Part shown: positions 43,302 through 52,089 of the stretch, piece after piece | Layout: each line of letters starts with the position of its first letter | Numbering within the stretch: the first letter of the stretch is position 1 | Assembly: GCF_900230225.1 (NCBI RefSeq) | Contig: NZ_OCNH01000004.1 | Location: forward strand, 62,001 to 126,000 | Direction of reading: 5' to 3' | DNA length: 64,000 nucleotides | Source: Spirosoma fluviale | GTDB taxonomy: Bacteria > Bacteroidota > Bacteroidia > Cytophagales > Spirosomataceae | Notes under the pieces: generated by a model | The model's input: the letters and a program-made list of their open reading frames with translations, nothing else | Databases searched by the model: none | Told to the model about the DNA's origin: nothing | Made by a program: the position numbers and the translations under genes

Positions 43302-44858
43302 CTACTGTCCGTACAACGCTTTTCCGGCTGCTTCGTACTTATCCCCCACCGACCATTGCGGGCGCGTGGCCCGGTTGGCGATCAGGCGGGCTGCGTAGGC
43401 ATACGCCTGACAGAACTTCAGCGTATATCCAAAATCCAGCGATTCGGGATTGTCGATGGCCTGGTGGTAATATTTCTGAATGGCCTCATCGAAGGATTTA
43501 AAACCGGGAGAGAACGTAGGGGCGGGAATACCTTTGGCGGCAAAACTTACGTTGTCCGACCGATCAAATAAGCCCTGCTCGGGTGCCGGTTCGGCAAATA
43601 TACCAAGGCCAAACGCTTTAGCCGCTGTTTCGATTTCTGATTTAGCCCCCGTTCGTTCCAGCCCAATTACCGATACGATGGTGGTATCATTATAGCCTGC
43701 GCCATCAATATTCATGTCGAAAATCGTCTGTTTCAAGGGTACGAGCGGATGGTCGGCATAATAACGACTGCCCAGCAAACCTACTTCCTCACCCGTCAGC
43801 GCAACCACCAGCACCGACCGCTTGGGACGTTGCTGCGACAATGCCTTGGCCGCTTCTAAAATAGCCACAGTGCCCATGGCGTTATCCCGCGCCCCGTTAA
43901 AAATACTGTCGCCGGGCTGGTAGGGCGTGCCACTCTGTTTACCCACGCCGATGTGGTCGAAGTGGGCGGACAGAATTACGTATTCATCTTTAAGGGTAGC
44001 GTCGGTTCCTTCAATAATACCCGCCACATTGGCCGAGGTCGTCATGGTACGCGGGCGGCCGGATGTACGGATGGTAACGGTTTGGCCTGCTTCTTTGAGT
44101 TGTTTGTACTGGTTGTTGGCGTTGTTGACCCACAGATGCGTGACGGGTGCAGATCCTTCCGGCAGACTAGCAACGGACAACTGTTCGCGGTTGAAATACT
44201 GATTGACAAAGCCCCAGGGAATGGATTCACTATACAGTTCGATCAGGGCGGTAGCGCCTTTTTCGGAGGCCAGTTTACGCTTGGCAGCCGCAGCACTGAA
44301 GATTTCACGGGGACCTTTGGCATCGGGCGACCCACCCTGCGCCACCAGAATCCGGCCTTTTACATCGCGCCCTTTATAACCATCGTCACCGTCTGTCAGG
44401 CCGTACCCAACGTAAACTACCTCCCCCGAAAGCGTTGTTGGACCGCCTGCCATCACCACCAGTTCTTTGCCCAGATGCAGCGTATCTTTACCGATGAGCA
44501 TGGTGCCGCTGCTGGCCGCTTTAACGCGCTCGAAGCTGATGGGTTGAAAATAATCCGGCTTATTATCTACAGTACCCGCCGGTTTGAGACCCAGTTGCCG
44601 AAACTGCTCGGCAATGTAGCGGGCTGCTACCCGGTTGCCCTGCTCACCCGTTCGGCGACCTTCCAGCTCGTCGGATGCCAGAAACCGCATATGCGCTTCG
44701 ACCTCAGCCCGCGACAGGCTGAACTCGGGAAGTTTGGTTGTTGGCGTCGTAACCACCGAACGCGAAGGGGCCGCTTTGGCGGGTCGGTTCTGCGCCTGTA
44801 CCGACGCTGTTGTAAGCGCCAGAGCGGCCAGTAAATTAAGAATAGAGGATGATTGCAT
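43302..44858 (-). CDS. Exported M28-family peptidase
   Basis: 518 residues from the ATG at 44858, which gives a clean signal peptide (LNLLAALALTTASVQAQ). The M28 metal ligands are seen in LSAHFDHIG (His), FNGARDNAMGTVAILEAAK (bridging Asp), ALTGEEVGLLGSRYYADH (catalytic Glu and ligand Glu) and NIDGAGYND (Asp); the last His is likely in the C-terminal part. A protease-associated-like insert lies between about 130 and 270. It is a di-zinc aminopeptidase of the periplasm or surface. The stop TAG falls in a TTGCGTCTCTAC repeat half. Confidence 0.9.
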   Translation of the reverse strand: MQSSSILNLLAALALTTASVQAQNRPAKAAPSRSVVTTPTTKLPEFSLSRAEVEAHMRFLASDELEGRRTGEQGNRVAARYIAEQFRQLGLKPAGTVDNKPDYFQPISFERVKAASSGTMLIGKDTLHLGKELVVMAGGPTTLSGEVVYVGYGLTDGDDGYKGRDVKGRILVAQGGSPDAKGPREIFSAAAAKRKLASEKGATALIELYSESIPWGFVNQYFNREQLSVASLPEGSAPVTHLWVNNANNQYKQLKEAGQTVTIRTSGRPRTMTTSANVAGIIEGTDATLKDEYVILSAHFDHIGVGKQSGTPYQPGDSIFNGARDNAMGTVAILEAAKALSQQRPKRSVLVVALTGEEVGLLGSRYYADHPLVPLKQTIFDMNIDGAGYNDTTIVSVIGLERTGAKSEIETAAKAFGLGIFAEPAPEQGLFDRSDNVSFAAKGIPAPTFSPGFKSFDEAIQKYYHQAIDNPESLDFGYTLKFCQAYAYAARLIANRATRPQWSVGDKYEAAGKALYGQ

Positions 44859-44963
44859 GATGAACGGGTTGACGGCGTAAAAGTACAAAAAACCACAACG
44901 GCTTGCCGACCTTCCGGCCATCTCAGCGAATTTCAGTAGTTTCGCGGTTCATTTTAGCCCTTT

Positions 44964-46829
44964 ATGCCACCTCGCTTCGCTACGACAAATCCTGAAAAAA
45001 CGTATCTGCTCATTGCTGCTGGGTTGCTTTTGCTGTACGTTTTGCCGTATGTATGGCTCGGCGAAGGTGCCCATTTAACCGTTCACGATAACCTGGACAG
45101 CGATTTTCTCTATCTGTACCTGCTAAAAATTACGAATACGGCTTTCGACTTCGACCTCAGCACGGTCATTCCAACGATGATGAGCAGCGGCCCCCATGCT
45201 GCTACCTCCTTTAGTGGCATTCCCCGGTCGGCCTTCCGAACGGGGCTGAATTTTGAAGTCCTCTCATTTTATCTGGCAGCACCTTACACCGCGCACGTCA
45301 TCAATTTTGTTGCGGTTCACGGCATTGGTTTCCTGGGCATGTACCTATTGCTCAGAAAGTACGTATTGCCCGAAGCCCACTGGGCACTGGCTCGGGTAGG
45401 GGTTGCTTTTCTATTTGCGCTGGTGCCCTGTTACATCGTTCATGGAGCCTCGGTAACGGGACAGCCGTTGTTGTTGTTTGCGTTTCTGAATCTGTTGAAC
45501 CGGCAGGGGCACTGGAGCAACTGGCTCATTATCGTCCTGTTTCCCTTTTATTCTTTTTTCGTTTGGGCGGGTCTGTTCATCTGCGTGGCACTGGGCCTTC
45601 TGGGTATGCTGGTCATGTTTCGGGATAAGCAGATAAACTGGGATTACTTTAGTGGATTATTTCTGCTTTCACTTCTGTATTTAGCCAGCGAATGGGAGTT
45701 GATCTACGGCTTCGTCAATGAGACGTATATATCCCATCGGGTTGAGTTCAACTATGGTCAACTGCGGTCCATACGGCTTAATAACAGCTGGCACCGAGCC
45801 AAGAATTTATTCCTGTGGCCGATGTTCAACACGGGTGCTTTTTTAACACGGGGTATTTTTGCGGTAGCGCTAGCGGGGGCCTATCAGGCGTTACGGAAAC
45901 GGGAGTTCCGGTCGGCAAAGTGGTTGCTTGGCTTACCGCTTCTGGCACTGCTCATCTGCCTGATTCATGCGTTTTACCATTACCTGGTCATCTGGCTGGG
46001 CGATAGTCCGCTGGGCATGAGGTTTCGGGTGTTTCAGTTCGACCGGTTTTATTTTCTGCTACCAACACTCTGGTTTATTCTACTGGCTATGGCGTTGCGC
46101 CAGTTCGAGGCCAATGGGCGATGGGTGAAGTTCTTCCTGGCGGCCCAGTTCATAACCATGATCGTGGCCAACACAGAGTGGAAAATTAACGTGGGTAAAA
46201 TGACGGGCTACGTTACCGAAGCCGAACATCCCTCCTTCCGGGCTTTCTTCGCCGAAAAGCAGTTCGCACAACTTCGCACATACATCGCTAAGCCACAATC
46301 CGATTACCGGGTAATTTGTCTCGGTATGCACCCGTCGGTGGCGCAGTTCAATGGATTCTATACGCTGGACAGTTATCAGAACAATTACCCCCTTCCCTAC
46401 AAGCACGCTTTCCGAAAAATCATTGCTGCGGAACTGGCCAAAGGCACCCCCAAAATGCGCGCTTATTACGACGCCTATGCCTGCCGGGCTTACCTCTACA
46501 CGGCAGAGCTGGGCCTGAATTACCTGTTCGGCAAAACGCAGCAACCGCATCTGAAGCATTTACAGATCGACACGAACGCCCTGATGGCGTTGGGTGGTGA
46601 GTACGTAATTTCGGCAGTACCGATCGACAATGCGGCCGAAAACCGGCTTCATCTGGAAAGCATTTTTACGAATACAGAGAGTTACTGGAAGGTGTGGTTG
46701 TATAAAGTTACGAATGGAGCGGAGCAACGGAAATACACGCTGACGTTACCCCTTGGCCCTTCCCATTTGTCCCTGAGCCCGTTCGATTATCCCAATCTGT
46801 TACCAAACTCCCCATCGGACTGCCAATAG
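44964..46829 (+). CDS. Large polytopic membrane protein of unknown function
   Basis: 621 residues with about ten helices in the first 420 residues and a soluble C-terminal domain of about 190 residues. The first loop has an acidic cluster (TVHDNLDSDFLYLYLLK), as in GT-C sugar transferases and YfhO-like proteins; it also resembles DUF6044 proteins. No clear catalytic motif beyond that. It is head-to-head with the M28 peptidase gene. A membrane glycosyltransferase is possible, but not shown. Confidence 0.6.
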   Translation: MPPRFATTNPEKTYLLIAAGLLLLYVLPYVWLGEGAHLTVHDNLDSDFLYLYLLKITNTAFDFDLSTVIPTMMSSGPHAATSFSGIPRSAFRTGLNFEVLSFYLAAPYTAHVINFVAVHGIGFLGMYLLLRKYVLPEAHWALARVGVAFLFALVPCYIVHGASVTGQPLLLFAFLNLLNRQGHWSNWLIIVLFPFYSFFVWAGLFICVALGLLGMLVMFRDKQINWDYFSGLFLLSLLYLASEWELIYGFVNETYISHRVEFNYGQLRSIRLNNSWHRAKNLFLWPMFNTGAFLTRGIFAVALAGAYQALRKREFRSAKWLLGLPLLALLICLIHAFYHYLVIWLGDSPLGMRFRVFQFDRFYFLLPTLWFILLAMALRQFEANGRWVKFFLAAQFITMIVANTEWKINVGKMTGYVTEAEHPSFRAFFAEKQFAQLRTYIAKPQSDYRVICLGMHPSVAQFNGFYTLDSYQNNYPLPYKHAFRKIIAAELAKGTPKMRAYYDAYACRAYLYTAELGLNYLFGKTQQPHLKHLQIDTNALMALGGEYVISAVPIDNAAENRLHLESIFTNTESYWKVWLYKVTNGAEQRKYTLTLPLGPSHLSLSPFDYPNLLPNSPSDCQ

Positions 46830-46862
46830 CCCCATTTACGAGCCGGGTGTTTACAAGCGTCC

Positions 46863-46870
46863 TACATTTG
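46863..46870 (+). promoter_or_regulatory. -7 box upstream of the GEIH-motif gene
   Basis: TACATTTG matches TAnnTTTG exactly and is followed by C, 39 bases before the ATG at 46902. Confidence 0.55.
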
Positions 46871-46901
46871 CCCCTGTCGAATGTAACGCCAACACACTTT
46901 T

Positions 46902-48185
46902 ATGAAAACCACCGCTCACTATTTCATTATCACCCTTTTACTGCTTGTTTTTAAACCGGTCAGCGCCCAGGACCTGACGACCTACCTACGTCGGAACAGC
47001 CTGTCTTTCGATACGGCCCAAGCCAGCTCCTTCCGGCTTTTCGACTCGGCCTTTTACCAGAATGATGTTTTCTTACTCGGCGAAATTCACGGATTCGCAG
47101 CTACTCAGGGCATCGACTTAGCCTTGCTCAAACACCTGAACAAACGGGTAGGACTGCGCTATTATCTGGCCGAAATGGATTGTGGTCAGGCGGCTTTGTT
47201 GAATACGTATCTTGACACAGGCAACCGGATTTTGCTGGATTCACTTTTTCAGTGTTTCCTCAAGCAAACACGGGCGGGCTCGTCGCAATGGGGGAATCAG
47301 CAGTTTTACGATAAACTGGTCTCTATTCGAGCCTATAACCAAACGTTACCAACAAACGCCCGTATTCAATTTCTGGGTGTCAACTGGTTTCAGAGTAATG
47401 GACAACTCGCCATTCCAATGCTGAAACAGATCGTTGCCCATCGCCCAACAACACCCCACATGCTTCTCGATAGTCTGCGCCTGCTGGTTGTTCAGGATAG
47501 CCTTTTAAGTCTGAATAAACTCTTCCCATTTGCCAACCGAATCAATGCCGACTACCTGGCTCACAAAGAGCAGTACAAGGCCGTTTTTGGCAATCGCCTG
47601 TTGGAGTTCAGGCAGTTTTTTCAGACGTTCTCCTGCGCTAACAAGAAAATGTCGCGCGATGAAATTGCGGTTTACATGACCCAATTCCTAGTTGACGAAC
47701 TTGGTCTCATGCACGAAAAATTATACGGTCTTTGGGGAACAACGCATATTTTACAGGCCGGTGTAAATAACCAGCCGACGTTTTCCGGCTTACTCAAAAG
47801 CACCGGTCGGCGGGTCATTACGATCAATACATTTTATAAAGACAGCGAAGCGCTAATTCATCGGGATGCCGTCCCCTTTGTGTTCCGCAAAAAAGGGCAG
47901 GAATTCGTGCATATGAAGTACCTTAATTCCGATGGCCCTGTCTTCAAAATAGATGGATTTTCGGATCTGGAGCCGGTTTGCGCGCCCAATACAACGACGC
48001 TTATCCGGCTCAACGGGCCAAATTCACCCTATCTAAGAAAAGTACATCTGGTAAAAATGAGTGGTATAACCGGTAGCAAAATCACCCCAAACGATCCAGA
48101 GCATAACGTAACCACCGATTTCTTTCAGTACGCTTTCGTCATTAGGAACTCGCCCGCCGTCGAACTCTGGTCAGCGCCTTTATGA
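46902..48185 (+). CDS. Exported EreA/ChaN-like protein (GEIH motif)
   Basis: 427 residues with a signal peptide (FIITLLLLVFKPVSAQ). The core motif DVFLLGEIHGFAATQGID and the following YYLAEMDCGQAALLNTYL recall the GExHG...EM pattern of the erythromycin-esterase/ChaN/TIKI superfamily, with paired His and Glu residues in a possible metal or esterase site; further His residues are in GLWGTTHILQAG. The natural substrate of such exported members is unknown. Drug resistance should not be assumed. It has its own -7 box. Confidence 0.65.
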   Translation: MKTTAHYFIITLLLLVFKPVSAQDLTTYLRRNSLSFDTAQASSFRLFDSAFYQNDVFLLGEIHGFAATQGIDLALLKHLNKRVGLRYYLAEMDCGQAALLNTYLDTGNRILLDSLFQCFLKQTRAGSSQWGNQQFYDKLVSIRAYNQTLPTNARIQFLGVNWFQSNGQLAIPMLKQIVAHRPTTPHMLLDSLRLLVVQDSLLSLNKLFPFANRINADYLAHKEQYKAVFGNRLLEFRQFFQTFSCANKKMSRDEIAVYMTQFLVDELGLMHEKLYGLWGTTHILQAGVNNQPTFSGLLKSTGRRVITINTFYKDSEALIHRDAVPFVFRKKGQEFVHMKYLNSDGPVFKIDGFSDLEPVCAPNTTTLIRLNGPNSPYLRKVHLVKMSGITGSKITPNDPEHNVTTDFFQYAFVIRNSPAVELWSAPL

Positions 48186-48299
48186 CCCTAACCGGGCCCT
48201 CCTTCGACAAGTAGATACGTTGCCCCCGGTGCCTTGTTCCATAAAACCAGTTTGGTTTAGTGCCGGTAAACCAGCCGGTGCATTTGACCCTTTGCCAGC

Positions 48300-49232
48300 A
48301 TGTCTACGATTCCGCAAGATCGCCGAACCTTTCTCAAAACCGCTGCGGCCAGCCTGCCGTTTGTTGCTTCTACAGAAACGTCATCGCTATTGGATTCGGC
48401 GGGGCCGAAAAAAGGCAAGGTGAATCCCATTCGGCTAAGCTGTAACCTGTATTCGTTCAACGAGCCGCTGATGAGCGGGCAGATGACCCTCGAACAGGTG
48501 CTGGCGTTCTGCGCCGATCTTGGTTTCGATGCCGTCGACCCAACCGGGTACTATTTCCCTAACTACCCGGCGTTGCCAGATGACAATTACGTGTATCAGA
48601 TCAAGCGAAAAGCCTTCCGACTGGGTCTCGACATCAGCGGCACCGGCGTACGCAATGACTTCACCCTGCCCGACACCAGCCGCCGAAAAGCAGAAATCGA
48701 GTTAGTGAAAAAATGGACAGAGGTAGCCGCCCGCCTGGGTGCGCCGGTAATCCGTATCTTTTCGGGTACGGGAAAAGAATTGCCAACGGGCTATAATCGG
48801 GATGAAGTCACTACGCGGGTTGTCGATGCCATTCGGGAATGTACGGACTATGCGGCCAGGCAGGGCGTCATGATCGTACTACAGAATCACGCCGATTTCA
48901 TCGAAACAGCCGACCATGTTCTGGACATCGTGCGCCGGGTCAACTCCGACTGGCTGGCCGTCAACCTGGACATTGGCAGCTTCAAAATTGGCGACCCCTA
49001 TGCCCAAATCGCACGTGTGGCACCCTATGCCGCCACCTGGCAACTTAAGGAAAACCTGTTTGTCAACGGAAAGGAAGTCGAAACCGACCTCAGCAAAATC
49101 ATGCGTATCGTACACGATTCCGGCTATCGGGGGTATCTCCCCATCGAGACGCTTGGCAAGGGCGACCCGCGCCAGAAAGTGCCGGTATTCTATGAAAGAG
49201 TAAAAAAAGCCCTGACGACCATAGCAGGTTAG
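48300..49232 (+). CDS. Tat-exported sugar phosphate isomerase/epimerase family protein
   Basis: 310 residues. A twin-arginine-like signal (DRRTFLKTAAASLPFVA) precedes an AP-endonuclease-2-type TIM barrel: LEQVLAFCADLGFDAVDPTG, VIRIFSGTGKE, VMIVLQNHADFIETADHV (metal Glu position is replaced by Gln-Asn-His), AVNLDIGSFKIGD and YLPIETLGKGDPRQKV (metal Glu). These proteins usually isomerise or epimerise sugars with a divalent metal. It is convergent with the LysR gene, nine bases away. Confidence 0.85.
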   Translation: MSTIPQDRRTFLKTAAASLPFVASTETSSLLDSAGPKKGKVNPIRLSCNLYSFNEPLMSGQMTLEQVLAFCADLGFDAVDPTGYYFPNYPALPDDNYVYQIKRKAFRLGLDISGTGVRNDFTLPDTSRRKAEIELVKKWTEVAARLGAPVIRIFSGTGKELPTGYNRDEVTTRVVDAIRECTDYAARQGVMIVLQNHADFIETADHVLDIVRRVNSDWLAVNLDIGSFKIGDPYAQIARVAPYAATWQLKENLFVNGKEVETDLSKIMRIVHDSGYRGYLPIETLGKGDPRQKVPVFYERVKKALTTIAG

Positions 49233-49241
49233 AGCGTATCC

Positions 49242-50138
49242 TTATCGCCGTTTGTAGTGCTGCCGGGCAAACCGCATAAAGGTGTCGGCCAGACCTTCAC
49301 TTACGCCCTGTAGCTGAATGGAATACAAGTCCCGCTGAATGGAGAGGTTCTGCACATCCAGAATTTTGAGGCTCCCTGCCTGGAGTTCATGCTGCACGGC
49401 AAAGACAGACACAAACGCCATGCAGCGCGAACTGCCGAGGTAAGACTTGATACTTTCGGTATTGCCCAAGTGCATGTCGATGGTCAGATCGGTGAGTTTC
49501 AGACCCACGCCCCGCAACGCATGTTCAACGACCTCCAGCGAACCGGAGCCCCGTTCGCGAAGCACAATCGGTATTTGTCGGAGTTCGTCCAGTGTGATCT
49601 CATCCCGATCGGCCAGCGGGTGATCGGCGCGGCAGATGAGCACGAGTTCGTCTTTCACAAAGGAGGTGTAGCGGATATCGCTGTGGTGCGTCCGGCCTTC
49701 AACCAGCCCCAGGTCGATGTTGTTGTTGAGCAGCAACTGCTCGATCTGTTCCGTATTCCCCGACACCAGCGAGATCGCCACATCGGCCGACTGCTCCCGA
49801 AAGCGGGCCAGCACTGGTGGAATCACGTACTGCGCCACGGTTGTACTGGCCCCCACCCGCAACGTCCCGCCGGATTCACCTTTGAGGGCGTTCATGTCGA
49901 ACTCAAGCTGGCGGTAGGTAGCCATAATGGTTTCGGCATGACGAAGCAGCACATTACCGGCAGCAGTCAGGCTGATCTGATTCCCGCGCCTATCGAAGAG
50001 GGCGGTACCAAACTGGTGTTCGAGTTCCTGAATATGCTTGGTTACGGCGGGCTGCGTCACGTACAGTTCCGCAGCCGCTTTAGTAAAACTAAGCCGTTTG
50101 GCAACGGTGTAGAAAACGTTGAGACGAAAGTCGAGCAT
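49242..50138 (-). CDS. LysR-family transcriptional regulator
   Basis: 298 residues. N-terminal winged helix-turn-helix (FYTVAKRLSFTKAAAELYVT, QPAVTKHIQELEHQFG), then a periplasmic-binding-protein-like effector domain (GTLRVGASTTVAQYVIPP, RERGSGSLEVVEHALR). The pattern is close to CysL/YeiE-type regulators. Its start lies two bases after the TOPRIM gene stop, so it can be read through from the ATPase/TOPRIM promoter, even though a metabolic function is likely. Confidence 0.9.
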   Translation of the reverse strand: MLDFRLNVFYTVAKRLSFTKAAAELYVTQPAVTKHIQELEHQFGTALFDRRGNQISLTAAGNVLLRHAETIMATYRQLEFDMNALKGESGGTLRVGASTTVAQYVIPPVLARFREQSADVAISLVSGNTEQIEQLLLNNNIDLGLVEGRTHHSDIRYTSFVKDELVLICRADHPLADRDEITLDELRQIPIVLRERGSGSLEVVEHALRGVGLKLTDLTIDMHLGNTESIKSYLGSSRCMAFVSVFAVQHELQAGSLKILDVQNLSIQRDLYSIQLQGVSEGLADTFMRFARQHYKRR

Positions 50139-50140
50139 GG

Positions 50141-50803
50141 CTATTGGGCGTTGAATAACAGAGTAAGCCAGCTTACGAAGCGAAGGCAGAGGTCGGCATC
50201 TGTCGTCAAAACTCGTTTAGAGACCGCAACACCAAATGACATTTCGGGTTTTTCCTGCCAGGCCAGCCAGGTTCTAATGAACGCTTTAGGCCGGTGAACA
50301 TCCGTAAACAGTTGCAAATTCTTTCTCTGTAAAGAATCAAGAGCAAAATCCACTTCGGGTTGCAGTTTGTCTTCTTCGTAAATTAACTGACGGATAAAGT
50401 TTTCAATAATGCCCTGTTCCTGATTATCGGGCATCATCCAAAGACCAAACCGGGGCAGTATATCATTACCCGAAAGAATAAGCCCGTTAGGAAATAAATC
50501 GGGGAGGTTTTCATAGCCAGCATCTGTTAAGATCTGCCGAATACGCTGCCAGCGTCCAACTGCGCTGATGTCAGCATCAACGATAAGGCCAAGAATGTTG
50601 TCAGGAGAAGTTGCTCTTATAGTAACGGGCAAACTTCTTAACAAGGCATAAATACCTTTCTCGTCTGGTTTCAAGCCAGCCTCGTCCTTTTTTTTGAATG
50701 GCTCAATGGTAAGTTTACCGACTTTGTTCGGTGTTTGTCTGAGCAACTCTTCGATAAAATATTTATCAAAAGTACCCTCAACTAACAGTAATTTATCTGG
50801 CAT
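50141..50803 (-). CDS. DUF3226 TOPRIM-like protein
   Basis: 220 residues. The N-terminus has LLLVEGTFDKYFIEELLRQ, the first acidic residue of a TOPRIM-like fold, and the second acidic motif is GLIVDADISAVGRWQRIRQI (DxD). Further on, GLWMMPDNQEQGIIENFIRQ is typical of DUF3226. The family is usually found beside an ATPase as here (three-base gap). In OLD, Gabija and PARIS systems a TOPRIM nuclease acts with such an ATPase, so this is probably the effector. The nuclease activity is inferred. Confidence 0.82.
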   Translation of the reverse strand: MPDKLLLVEGTFDKYFIEELLRQTPNKVGKLTIEPFKKKDEAGLKPDEKGIYALLRSLPVTIRATSPDNILGLIVDADISAVGRWQRIRQILTDAGYENLPDLFPNGLILSGNDILPRFGLWMMPDNQEQGIIENFIRQLIYEEDKLQPEVDFALDSLQRKNLQLFTDVHRPKAFIRTWLAWQEKPEMSFGVAVSKRVLTTDADLCLRFVSWLTLLFNAQ

Positions 50804-50806
50804 GGA

Positions 50807-51952
50807 TTAGCGTAAGTCAAGGTAATCGGTTTCGGTAGCGATCTCAACATCTTGTGTACTGAACAGCACTGCCGAAATTTCGCCTTTTACATTCCTAAGC
50901 TTAATAAGTTGAGCGTCATTATATTCTGGCTTTACCTTAGCTACCTCACCAAAAGCCTTGATTGTATCATTACTATGCGTTGTAGCAAACACCTGTATAT
51001 TCAGCCGCTCAGCGAGGTAGAAAATGATTTCCCAAAGTTTTTCCTGAACGGAATAATGCAGACCATTTTCGAATTCGTCGATGAGCAGGTAAGCTCCTTC
51101 ACAATTGACCATTGCGAGAATAATCGAAAATACGCGGCTCACTCCATCACCCATACTTGAGAGGTTTCTGATTCCTCTATGGGTAAGCTTTATAATAATT
51201 TTACTATTCTCAATTAAACTAAACCGTTCAGTTTGGGGCTCAATAATTTTTAGAGCATTAACAATTATGTCTTCTTTATCTGACAAGGCAATTTTACTAT
51301 ATAATGCCTCCACTGAGTTTTGACTTTGATTCTTTGAGTCTACATACTGAAATTGATCAAGTGCTCCATTAGGCATTTGAATTGTTGGCTCGTTGAAAAG
51401 ACGGTCACTATTAAGCGAATAGATACTTTGGGTTAAATAATTTCGCCAAAAATGTATTTCATACCTAAATTCTCGCGACCCGATATCTTCCTCTTTCTCC
51501 GCTGTGACATACTCAATGATTTCTCTTCCAGAGCCATCGTTTCGTAGTGTTTGGTATGCCTTTCGAAAACTTATAGCCAATGACTTCGGATTGTGCTGAT
51601 CTTTAATACGTTGTTCACCTATATAAATATCTGAACCTTGATTATTCGACGAAAAATATTTCGGAATGTAATCAGTATATAAAGAACTTAGCGATGCAAG
51701 ATTATTTTCAGACGTTACTTTCTCACCCGTTAATACCTCTCGTATCCTATTCGTATAATACTCACCTCGACGCTGTAATAAAGATTTTATCGTTATACTT
51801 TCATTATATAAGGAAGCATAAATAGCCACCGCTTCCAGCACCGACGTCTTTCCCGTATTGTTTTTCCCGACCAGCAGATTCACCCGGCCTAGCTTTTCGA
51901 TGGTCAGGTGGCGGAGGTTGCGGTAGTTCTGGATTTCGAGCGAACGTAACAT
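50807..51952 (-). CDS. AAA/SMC-like ATPase (OLD/AriA-type), AT-rich
   Basis: 381 residues from the ATG at 51952, where the conserved start MLRSLEIQNYRNLRHL lies. Walker A is LLVGKNNTGKTSVLEAVA (about 27-40); the signature region is RNLSSMGDGVSRVFSIILAM, Walker B is YLLIDEFENGLHYSVQ, and the switch His is in VFATTHSNDTIKAF. The middle (about 60-250) is divergent and coded by sequence much richer in A/T than the flanking genes, a sign of horizontal transfer. Together with the TOPRIM gene it looks like a two-gene system of the OLD/PARIS type. Confidence 0.85.
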   Translation of the reverse strand: MLRSLEIQNYRNLRHLTIEKLGRVNLLVGKNNTGKTSVLEAVAIYASLYNESITIKSLLQRRGEYYTNRIREVLTGEKVTSENNLASLSSLYTDYIPKYFSSNNQGSDIYIGEQRIKDQHNPKSLAISFRKAYQTLRNDGSGREIIEYVTAEKEEDIGSREFRYEIHFWRNYLTQSIYSLNSDRLFNEPTIQMPNGALDQFQYVDSKNQSQNSVEALYSKIALSDKEDIIVNALKIIEPQTERFSLIENSKIIIKLTHRGIRNLSSMGDGVSRVFSIILAMVNCEGAYLLIDEFENGLHYSVQEKLWEIIFYLAERLNIQVFATTHSNDTIKAFGEVAKVKPEYNDAQLIKLRNVKGEISAVLFSTQDVEIATETDYLDLR

Positions 51953-52006
51953 GACAGCTTTTTTTAAACGTAGGCCAAAATACGCGTTTATACGGGCATT
52001 AACCAA

Positions 52007-52043
52007 AATTGCCCGTTACTGACAGGGTCAATAACGGGCAATT
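52007..52043. terminator. Hairpin upstream of the ATPase gene
   Basis: Perfect 12-base arms (AATTGCCCGTTA, 52007-52018, and its complement 52032-52043) around a 13-base loop, followed by a further GCCCGTTACAG...CGGGC palindrome at about 52053-52080. It lies between the end of the ABC-2/M1 gene and the ATPase start and may end the transcript of the upstream (rightmost) gene. Confidence 0.55.
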
Positions 52044-52089
52044 GAGTATGACAACACCAGCCCGTTACAGACGACCGGGCTATTGAGAC

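Noticed and set aside
43953..44834. 293-codon frame on the + strand opposite the M28 peptidase
   Set aside because: The opposite strand carries the metal-ligand motifs and signal peptide; this frame is a shadow.
46902..48185. Erythromycin resistance esterase
   Set aside because: Only the GEIH-type core is shared; the protein is exported and divergent, so a resistance function is not supported.
49389..50297. 302-codon frame opposite the LysR gene
   Set aside because: The LysR helix-turn-helix and effector motifs are on the other strand; this one also runs across a gene boundary.
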